Assembly: GCA_937897325.1 (NCBI GenBank)
Contig: CALCOY010000067.1
Coordinates: 1 to 64,000 of the forward strand
DNA from: an uncultured Shimia sp.
Lineage (GTDB): Bacteria; Pseudomonadota; Alphaproteobacteria; Rhodobacterales; Rhodobacteraceae
DNA length: 64,000 bases
Reading direction: 5' to 3'
Numbering within the stretch: position 1 is the stretch's first letter; every line of letters begins with the position of its first letter. The notes beneath the pieces are model-generated. The model had not been told where the DNA came from, ran no database searches, and was given only the letters and a program-made list of their open reading frames with translations. Shown here piece after piece: positions 58,020-64,000 of this stretch. A program made the translations under genes and the position numbers.

Positions 58020-59870
58020 ATGACAAAGCAATCAAAGATCATCGCCACAGAGGCCCGCTTTCCACTCGAAAAGCTGTCCCTGTCGCCCATGAACCCACGT
58101 CAAGACGTGCCCGAAGCGGACGTGATCGAACTGGCGGAAAGCATCTGGGCCGCTGGCCTGATCCAGTCCATCGCAGGGCTGGCAGGTAAGAAGGACACCG
58201 CAGAGATTGTTGCGGGCGGACGCCGTTTGCGCGCCCTGCAATATCTGGCCGAACAGCACCCCGACCTTGCCAAGACACGGCCCGAACTGGCGAACCCAAT
58301 GGTGATGCTGGCCCCCGACGCCGAGACCGCCGAGGCATGGGCGAACATGGAGAACGTGGCCCGCCGCGATCTACACCCCGCCGAGGAAATCCGTGCCTAT
58401 GGCAAGATGGAAGCCAACGGCGGCACCGTGGGAGCCATTGCCCGCGCCTTCGCAGTGAAGGAAAAGCACGTCTACCGCCGCCTTGCACTGGCGCATCTGC
58501 CCGATCCGGTTCTGGATGCCCTTGCGGCCAACGAAATCAGCCTGTCCAACGCCGCCGCCTTCACCGTCAGCAACGACATGAAGGCCACCCTTGAAGTGCT
58601 GGAACAGGCGCGGGGCGGGAATTACAGCGATCACCAGATCAAGCAGGCACTCAAGCCGGATTCTGTGCGCAGCAGTGACCGCCGCGTCGTCTACGTCACC
58701 GAAGCTGGCTATGACGAGGCCGGAGGCCGCAAGACCGCAGATCTTTTCCAAGAGCAGACGTTCTTTGACGATGTGGCTTTGCTGGACGATCTTTTCGAAG
58801 CGAAACTGACCGAGGCAGTCGAAACATTGCAGGCCGAAGGCTGGAAATGGGTCGAGGCGATCCATGACAGTTGGCTTTGCCACTACAACATGGGGCTGGA
58901 CAAGTTTGGCCGGGTCTATGCCGAAGAAGGCGAGTTGTCCGAAGAAGAAGCCGAGCGCTATGACGAGTTGGCTGAACTCGCCAATGGCGACGTGCTGGAC
59001 GCCGCAGGCGAGGCCGAACTTGCTGCCCTGCAAACGATCATCGACGGGCAGTATACCGACGAACAGCGCAGCCATGCGGGGCTTTATGTCTATGTCGATG
59101 GCAACGGGGTGCAGCAGATCAGCGGCGCACTGGTGAAACCAGAGGACAAAAAGGCGGCTGTTGAGGCGGGTATCCTGCGTAAGTCGATGCATAGCAGCAG
59201 CGGCAACGATGGTCCCAAGTCGCCTATCTCGCAAAAGCTGCGCGACGACTTGAACCGTGTGACCAAAGGAGCGCGGCAACACGCGGCGTTGCGCGATCCT
59301 GACCTCTTAATCGACCTTCTGGCCTACCAGTTGAGCCACAATCTCCGGTGGGACAAGCCGTTCGGGATCACGACCACAGAAGTGCCAAACTGGCCCTCTA
59401 CCGAGGCTGATGGCTACGCGCTGGACGAGCGGCTGACGACCAACCCACCCCGCGATATGTGGGACGCAAAAGACCTTGGCGCTTCCTTCCGCGCCTTCCG
59501 AAAGAAGGGCGCAGTCCATGTGCGCGGTGAGTTGGTCCGTTTCCTTGCCGCCCAATTCCAAGGCGGCGACGAGAAGCTGCAAGCACTGGTCGATAAGGCC
59601 ACCAAGCCCGACACCCGCGAGGTTTGGACACCCACAGCAGCCAACTTCTTTGGCCGTGTGGGCGGTCCCTACATGGTCGAGATTTGGCGGGATCTTTTGG
59701 ACTTGGCCGAAGATCACCCAACAGCCACGACCTTTGCGAAGCTCAAAAAGGGCGAGAAGGCCGCGAAGCTGGAAGCCTTGTTCACACAATCAGACCTGCG
59801 CAGCGCCCTTGGCGTCACCGAAGCGCAAGCTGCCAAGATCGACGCTTGGTTGCCCGAAGGCATGGAGTGA
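58020..59870 (+). CDS. ParB/RepB/Spo0J-family plasmid protein
   Basis: The 616-residue protein starts at 58020. Residues about 12-110 are a ParB N-terminal (ParB/Srx) domain: LEKLSLSPMNPRQDVPEADVIELAESIWAAGLIQSI, IVAGGRRLRALQYL, MENVARRDLHPAEEI. A helix-turn-helix follows (YGKMEANGGTVGAIARAFAVKEKHVYRRLALAHLPDPVLDAL). The long C-terminal 400 residues are typical of the large plasmid ParB-like proteins of Rhodobacterales and Sphingomonads, not of partition ParB proper. No ParA partner is adjacent. It may act in plasmid maintenance, DNA modification or transfer. Confidence 0.86.
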   Translation: MTKQSKIIATEARFPLEKLSLSPMNPRQDVPEADVIELAESIWAAGLIQSIAGLAGKKDTAEIVAGGRRLRALQYLAEQHPDLAKTRPELANPMVMLAPDAETAEAWANMENVARRDLHPAEEIRAYGKMEANGGTVGAIARAFAVKEKHVYRRLALAHLPDPVLDALAANEISLSNAAAFTVSNDMKATLEVLEQARGGNYSDHQIKQALKPDSVRSSDRRVVYVTEAGYDEAGGRKTADLFQEQTFFDDVALLDDLFEAKLTEAVETLQAEGWKWVEAIHDSWLCHYNMGLDKFGRVYAEEGELSEEEAERYDELAELANGDVLDAAGEAELAALQTIIDGQYTDEQRSHAGLYVYVDGNGVQQISGALVKPEDKKAAVEAGILRKSMHSSSGNDGPKSPISQKLRDDLNRVTKGARQHAALRDPDLLIDLLAYQLSHNLRWDKPFGITTTEVPNWPSTEADGYALDERLTTNPPRDMWDAKDLGASFRAFRKKGAVHVRGELVRFLAAQFQGGDEKLQALVDKATKPDTREVWTPTAANFFGRVGGPYMVEIWRDLLDLAEDHPTATTFAKLKKGEKAAKLEALFTQSDLRSALGVTEAQAAKIDAWLPEGME

Positions 59871-59923
59871 GAGCAGCGGCAGGGCGTTCGCGCCCTGCCC
59901 CGTTCCAGACAGGAGCAAGACCA

Positions 59924-60259
59924 ATGGCATTCGAGAACGATACCAACACGGGCCGGGTTCAGAAGATGGTCGAGACCTTTGCCCTGATCCAGAAATCGGC
60001 CCTGTCCAATCGCGTGGACGCCGACGCCCTACAGGCGATGATGCGTCCGCTGATCGAGGTGTTGACGGCGGCGGGCGTAGTGGGTGCGGGTGTCCCAGAC
60101 CCGCAGGGGCAGGATACACCCACAGCAGCCCTCACAGCGGGCCAACGGGCCGCGCTGCACCTTGCCGACCGTGCATCCCTGCGCGACCTCACCGCCGCCC
60201 TGTTGGGACGGCTAGAGGCGCACGAGGCCCGCCTTGCGGCATCGGTTGAGGATCATTGA
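59924..60259 (+). CDS. Hypothetical backbone protein, 111 aa
   Basis: With the start at 59924 (AGGAGCAAG ribosome-binding site) the product is helical (NTGRVQKMVETFALIQKSALSNRVDADALQAMMRPLIEVLTAAG, then ALTAGQRAALHLADRASLRDLTAALLGRLEAHEARL). No family is known to me. It lies 53 bp after parB and 1 bp before the next gene, within the same operon. Confidence 0.68.
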   Translation: MAFENDTNTGRVQKMVETFALIQKSALSNRVDADALQAMMRPLIEVLTAAGVVGAGVPDPQGQDTPTAALTAGQRAALHLADRASLRDLTAALLGRLEAHEARLAASVEDH

Positions 60260-60260
60260 C

Positions 60261-60893
60261 ATGCGGTTCAAGAAAACACCCAGCTTCGTGTTCACGGACA
60301 CACCCCGCAAACGCGCCGCCCTTCGCCGCAAACAGCAGCGGGAACGGGACGCCTTGCCCCTTTTCGCCGACCAGATTGCCGAGGAGCAGCCCACCGAGGA
60401 TGAAGTCATGGCCCGCCGTGCCGTCCTGTCCGACCAGCAGGAAACCCGCTGGCGGTCAGAACGGGCCGCAGAGTGGCGCAAGGCCCGTCGCATGATCGAC
60501 AGTTTGCCAGCCGAGGAAGGACGTGCGATCCGCCGCGTCTGGGACTGCGCCCCCTACCCCGCCGATCCGTCCCGTCTCTTGGGCGTGTTGCACAGCTACA
60601 GCCTTGGCAAGCTGGACCTGAAACGCCCGCCGTTTCCACTGTCCAAGACGGATGCCGGAGGGTCGCGGATCGCCGACCTGTTCGCCAAGCCGGACCTTTT
60701 TGTCCCAATCCTGAAGGCCCGCGATATCGCTGAAGACCCCGACCGATACCCGCTAGCCGAGCGTCATGCGGCTTATCACCACCTGCAAGCCGCAGCGTCC
60801 AAGAACAAGGACCGCCAGCGGGCCATGCAGGACCGTGTTCTAGCGTCAGACCTGTTCTTGCGCCTTGGAGAGTTGGAGGAAGCCCATGCCTGA
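60261..60893 (+). CDS. Hypothetical backbone protein, 210 aa
   Basis: With the start at 60261 (MRFKKTPSFVFTDTPRKRAALRRKQQRERDALPLF) it is a basic, helical, soluble protein. Its central part ADPSRLLGVLHSYSLGKLDLKRPPFPL is the only distinctive motif. The family is unknown to me. It overlaps the zinc-ribbon gene by 8 bases. Confidence 0.68.
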   Translation: MRFKKTPSFVFTDTPRKRAALRRKQQRERDALPLFADQIAEEQPTEDEVMARRAVLSDQQETRWRSERAAEWRKARRMIDSLPAEEGRAIRRVWDCAPYPADPSRLLGVLHSYSLGKLDLKRPPFPLSKTDAGGSRIADLFAKPDLFVPILKARDIAEDPDRYPLAERHAAYHHLQAAASKNKDRQRAMQDRVLASDLFLRLGELEEAHA

Positions 60894-61164
60894 CTTCACC
60901 GCCCATCGGCATCCAGTCTTGGCCGTGCGTTGCCCTGAATGCGGCAGGGCCCCCGGGGTGTGGTGTCGTCGTCCAAGCGGCCACCGCGCATCCGATCTGC
61001 ATAAGGCCCGCCGGATAGCAGCCGATTGCCTATTCGTCGCGCAGCACGGTGAGGACGCCAGCATTGAGCGCGTAGGCGAGGATTGGGTCATCGACCCGAA
61101 GGGACGTGCCGAGCGCAACCGCCTTGAGCGCGTGACTGGCGTTCAATTGGAGCTGTTTCCATGA
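60886..61164 (+). CDS. Zinc-binding CPxCG-type small protein, 92 aa
   Basis: With the start at 60886 the protein has a C-x2-C...C motif (RCPECGRAPGVWCRRPSGHRASDLHKARR) like the zinc-finger segment found in many phage and plasmid proteins (CPxCG..PG..CR.PSG). The C-terminus ERNRLERVTGVQLELFP carries a Q-x-x-L-F-like beta-clamp-binding pattern (QLELF). A DNA-associated role is likely; a clamp interaction is inference. It overlaps the next gene by 4 bases. Confidence 0.72.
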   Translation: MPDFTAHRHPVLAVRCPECGRAPGVWCRRPSGHRASDLHKARRIAADCLFVAQHGEDASIERVGEDWVIDPKGRAERNRLERVTGVQLELFP

Positions 61165-61532
61165 CGACGATCACCGAATACCGCACGCCAGGAACACGGC
61201 TCTGGTGGAGCAACGTGCGAGAGTGGTGCGATTGCGGCTATGTGCTGAACCGGCGACGGCTTTCGCACAAGCGCAACCGCGATCTGGAAACCCACGGCAT
61301 GTGTATGCCGCTCGATCTGATCTATCGCGAGACAGACCTTGAGGCGGTCGATCTGGCGATCTGGTTCTACCGGCATGGGCCCATTGGCATCCGTCGCCCG
61401 CAGCGCGGCCATCGAGGCGATCACCCGTCTACGCCGATCTTTCAGGCCCTCATGAACCGGCGTGCGGTGCTGGCGCGAAGCCAGGACGACATCCCCGAAG
61501 GCGACAACTGGCGCGCTGCGCACGCTCGCTGA
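61161..61532 (+). CDS. Hypothetical backbone protein, 123 aa
   Basis: The start at 61161 overlaps the zinc-protein stop (ATGA). The product (MTTITEYRTPGTRLWWSNVREWCDCGYVLNRRRLSHKRNRDLETHG) is basic and has a CDCG and a CMP cysteine, so it may bind metal. The end is RSQDDIPEGDNWRAAHAR. I do not recognise it. It is the last gene of the ParB-led operon, followed by a strong terminator. Confidence 0.68.
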   Translation: MTTITEYRTPGTRLWWSNVREWCDCGYVLNRRRLSHKRNRDLETHGMCMPLDLIYRETDLEAVDLAIWFYRHGPIGIRRPQRGHRGDHPSTPIFQALMNRRAVLARSQDDIPEGDNWRAAHAR

Positions 61533-61568
61533 TCAAGACTTTCGTATCCTTGTGGTGAGGATCAACTT

Positions 61569-61588
61569 GGCCCCGCTTCGGCGGGGCC
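61569..61588 (+). terminator. Terminator of the ParB-led operon
   Basis: GGCCCCGC-TTCG-GCGGGGCC is a perfect 8-bp stem with a UUCG tetraloop, followed by CTTTCTT. Confidence 0.92.
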
Positions 61589-61684
61589 CTTTCTTATGTG
61601 GACTACTGTCAAGGACGGCGACGACAGGTCTTCTGGCTGCGTTGTTCCTCGCCCTTTTATGCCAGCAAGCCTGCGTTGCCTAAG

Positions 61685-62203
61685 TCAACGCGTGCGCACC
61701 ATTGTGTTTGGTGGGAAGATCGTGTTCTCGTTTATCTCTAGCAAGTCGTTAAGTTCGTTAAGTTGGTCGACGTCGATGCCATTGAATAGATGGTCCGATA
61801 CAGTAGTAGGTATTCCGATCCCGCCGCATTCTGCTGGTACTTCCGCTAAACATTCCCTGCTGCCTACAAGTACGACTATTTCGCGTCCCGAACTTTCATA
61901 AGAGAATATCATTTCTTCAATAACACCGATGTTGTGTGACTGCATCGAACCGTCCGAAAGATACATAAGGTCAGTGAACGCAGGAATGACGGTTTCCTCA
62001 TCGATCTGCCCAAGGTGAGGATTGAGATCGGCAAACTCTTGAAAGGTTAGGAACTTAGGTCGTGCCTCTCGAACAGTTTTATCGCCAAAAAAGTAGTAAC
62101 AGCCGTTTGAACCTGATCCTGTCCCACAACTGGGATCAGCTGCCAATCCGAAGGGTGCTGCACAAATGGCGATCACGCTTAGCAGCTGGTTAATCCTTAA
62201 CAT
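61685..62203 (-). CDS. Exported hypothetical protein, 172 aa
   Basis: With the start at 62203 (MLRINQLLSVIAICAAPFGLAADPSC) the product has a signal peptide of about 21 residues. Cysteines in DPSCGTGSGSNGCYYFFGD and ECLAEVPAECGG probably form disulphides in the periplasm. The middle has EFADLNPHLGQIDEETVIPAFTDLMYLSDGS. The family is unknown. The low-GC-looking codon use (many ATA/TTA/AAT) differs from the backbone genes around it and suggests recent arrival. Confidence 0.62.
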   Translation of the reverse strand: MLRINQLLSVIAICAAPFGLAADPSCGTGSGSNGCYYFFGDKTVREARPKFLTFQEFADLNPHLGQIDEETVIPAFTDLMYLSDGSMQSHNIGVIEEMIFSYESSGREIVVLVGSRECLAEVPAECGGIGIPTTVSDHLFNGIDVDQLNELNDLLEINENTIFPPNTMVRTR

Positions 62204-62457
62204 GAAAATCTCCAAATAACCTGACGGCCAATTTGGAGTGGACACCACGATGTATGGTTATTCAATATCATTCTGATTTTCCACGCATCAGCCTTCCCAC
62301 GTGCGCTGACTAGCGGCGGGGTTAGCAACGTCCAGAAGATGTTAACCGATCAGCGTAAGCCTTTTCTTATTCGTGCCTGACAGGATGATGTAAGGTCACC
62401 GAGTACCTCTTTCGGTACGCGCCGGTTGATGGGGATGCTGCCCTTTTTTACTGTCGG

Positions 62458-63552
62458 TTATGCCGACCGGACCCCGCGCGCAGCATCCCCCATTGGCGTA
62501 GGCGGTGTGTCCACCGCCAGCCGCCAAAGCTTGATTGCGAGCTTGCGGGCAACAGCAACAATGGCCTTCTGCCCGATCCCATGCTTCGCAAAATGTCGAT
62601 TGAAGAGTTCCTTGGCTTCTGGGTCACGCCAGGTCCATTGCCATGCGGCTTCGATGAGAATACCGCGCAGGCGTTTCTGGCCCACCGGCCTGATCCTTGC
62701 GCGGGCTGCACCGCCGCCGCTCTGACTGACCACTGGGGCGAGACCAAGATATGAGGTCACTTCCTCTGGCCAATTGAACCTCTCTGGGGAGAACAGTTCG
62801 GCCAGAAAGTTAGATGCGGCTGTCTCCCCCACTCCGACGATGGACGTCAGCCTTTCGAAGCGCTCAGAATGCATTCGCCTGGTGGCGGTTCGGATCTCCG
62901 CACGCAGCATTTTGTCTTCCGATAGCAAAAACAGATACTCGCGCACCATCGAGGCAAGAGCCATGTGATGCTGTGGTGGCACATCCAGCGCCGTCAGGTC
63001 GGCGGATGCTGCAAGTGACCACTTTTGGATGCTGGGTGGTTCATCAATGCCAGACGCCAGCAAGAAGCCCTTGATCTTCTGTTTGATCTTGCCCCGGCTC
63101 TTTGCGATCCGTTTGCGGCGACGCACCAACGCTCGGTAGCCCTCTTGTTCGACTGACGGGATCGCAATGGGGCGCAACAGCCCTCGCGCATAATACGTCG
63201 CCAGCTTCACCGCATCCAGTCGGTCATTCTTGGCCGCCGCAGCATATCCGCGTGGAATGCGTGAGGCAGCAATGACCGATACGTTAAAACCCGCATCTGA
63301 CAAAACTCGTGAAAGCGCGAAGCCTGTTGGGCCAGATTCATAGACGATATGTTCGATGTTGACGCCGAGTTCTGCTAGCTGATGCGCCAGTGCGGCCTCG
63401 CCTGCCGGACAGGTGTAACTCTCTACCAGCCCGTCCTCTTTTGAAAAGAGTGCAACCGAATAGGTCTTCTTGTGAACATCAAGGCCAACGACGACAGGCT
63501 GATCTTCAACCGCCGCCACAAACCGCGAAATGCGTGTCGCTTTCTTTACCAT
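62458..63552 (-). CDS. IS110-family transposase
   Basis: The 364-residue transposase starts at 63552 and has DEDD motifs (VVVGLDVHKKTYSVALFSKEDG, IVYESGPTGFALSRVL, AKNDRLDAVKLA) and the C-terminal transposase_20 domain (LTSIVGVGETAASNFLAEL, VTSYLGLAPVVSQSGGG, GQKRLRGILIEAAWQW). It is different in sequence from the IS1111-type enzyme at 14218. It shows no clear flanking inverted repeats, as expected for the IS110 subgroup, so the ends of the element cannot be fixed by eye. It appears intact. Confidence 0.92.
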   Translation of the reverse strand: MVKKATRISRFVAAVEDQPVVVGLDVHKKTYSVALFSKEDGLVESYTCPAGEAALAHQLAELGVNIEHIVYESGPTGFALSRVLSDAGFNVSVIAASRIPRGYAAAAKNDRLDAVKLATYYARGLLRPIAIPSVEQEGYRALVRRRKRIAKSRGKIKQKIKGFLLASGIDEPPSIQKWSLAASADLTALDVPPQHHMALASMVREYLFLLSEDKMLRAEIRTATRRMHSERFERLTSIVGVGETAASNFLAELFSPERFNWPEEVTSYLGLAPVVSQSGGGAARARIRPVGQKRLRGILIEAAWQWTWRDPEAKELFNRHFAKHGIGQKAIVAVARKLAIKLWRLAVDTPPTPMGDAARGVRSA

Positions 63553-63691
63553 GCTGGAAACTCCTATCGTTGGAATGTTCCGGCATCGCAGCAGTCAGCC
63601 GCGCCACCGTCCAGCATGGTATTTTTTTTCAGCATCGAGCGTCTAACCTTTCAACTGGATCGCACAATGAAACAGAAAGAAACCGGCTGAC

Positions 63692-63889
63692 ATGATCGAG
63701 CGTTGCCTACATCACGTCTACCTTTGGGGGTATTCCGGCAATCATCTGCCCCGATGGGCGCGACGGGCCGTGGCAGGAACCGGCCTACATCGCGCATGGT
63801 TTCTTGGTTTTCACGGCTTTTTCGCGGAAGCTGAGACCCAATACGGAATTGGAAATCCCTATGGAGGCCGCGATGCCAACCCCCTTTGA
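63692..63889 (+). CDS. Hypothetical protein, 65 aa
   Basis: The short product (MIERCLHHVYLWGYSGNHLPRWARRAVAGTG...FLGFHGFFAEAETQYGIGNPYGG) is aromatic-rich and of unknown family. It overlaps the start of the next frame by 17 bases. It could be a real small gene at the edge of the backbone or a chance frame. Confidence 0.4.
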   Translation: MIERCLHHVYLWGYSGNHLPRWARRAVAGTGLHRAWFLGFHGFFAEAETQYGIGNPYGGRDANPL

Positions 63890-64000
63890 GCAAGAACAGA
63901 AATCAATCGTCCAAGACACAATCTCCCTATCGGCCATTGCGGTCGGACTCTTGTGGCTTGGGGTGCTGATGGTCTTTGAGATGATGGCAGGAGCGCAGGT
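63873..64000 (+). CDS. Membrane protein, N-terminal part (continues beyond window)
   Basis: From ATG 63873 (GGAGGCCGCG ribosome-binding region) the frame encodes MPTPFEQEQKSIVQDTISLS then AIAVGLLWLGVLMVFEMMAG, one membrane helix, and is open to the window edge. The family cannot be judged from 42 residues. Confidence 0.5.
   Translation, partial: MPTPFEQEQKSIVQDTISLSAIAVGLLWLGVLMVFEMMAGAQ

Noticed and set aside
58371-59282. 303-codon open frame on the minus strand opposite the ParB-like gene
   Set aside because: It is a long open frame caused by the GC-rich codon use of the plus-strand gene; its translation has no domain pattern, and the ParB-like frame is clearly the coding one.

Overview
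The window looks like part of a large conjugative plasmid (or integrative conjugative element) of a Rhodobacterales/Roseobacter-group alphaproteobacterium. Supporting this are a complete alphaproteobacterial VirB-type type IV secretion operon, a RepC-like replication initiator, a plasmid ParB-like protein, DUF3768/DUF736-type small plasmid proteins, a RcgA/RcgR-like pair, and a TRAP transporter with Roseobacter-style CoA-thioester catabolism. No rRNA, tRNA or CRISPR array was seen.

Region 1 (1-14.1 kb) is the mating apparatus. The 3' end of virD4 is translationally coupled to a zeta-type kinase on the + strand. A tightly overlapped minus-strand operon runs orf-virB1-B2-B3-B4-B7like-(VirB5/SLT hybrid)-B5-B8-B9-B10-B11-orf-orf-B6 from about 13.6 kb to a strong terminator at 1.9 kb.

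Region 2 (14.1-46.1 kb) is accessory DNA cut up by insertion sequences. An IS1111-type element is followed by a MocR regulator divergent from a class V aminotransferase/RidA/Asp-Glu racemase operon, whose last gene is destroyed by IS5 and IS3 elements. A catabolic island (23-42.3 kb) follows: FadH-like dienoyl-CoA reductase, thiolase, hydroxyacyl-CoA dehydrogenase, SDR, acyl-CoA dehydrogenase, acyl-CoA synthetase, ACAD10-like phosphotransferase, several alpha/beta hydrolases, an MBL-fold protein and a TRAP transporter. A TetR regulator and three copies of a CGAGCGCTCG palindrome tie part of it into one regulon. The MaoC hydratase gene at its end is truncated, and a pile-up of decayed IS481, IS30 and ISNCY elements follows.

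Region 3 (46.2-62.3 kb) is plasmid backbone: an RcgA/RcgR-like pair, a Tn3-type inverted-repeat unit carrying a metallophosphoesterase, an exported protein, a RepC-like initiator, DUF3800, H-NS-like and XRE proteins, many GC-rich hairpins, and a ParB-led operon of small genes. Region 4 (62.4-64 kb) holds an IS110 transposase and the start of further small genes.

The two most interesting signals are in the backbone. First, three consecutive copies of a roughly 260-300 nt unit precede repC (51.4-52.2 kb). They share a set of hairpins whose stems change in a compensatory way while the loops stay fixed, which is what a structured RNA would show. Second, a CAAAACCGTATTATTGTA box, usually in pairs about 19-20 bp apart, lies in the same orientation before the T4SS operon, before an exported-protein gene, before the first RNA unit and before a small gene at 56.3 kb. 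This suggests one regulon linking conjugation and replication. All functional statements come from reading translations and motifs by eye; no database search was run.
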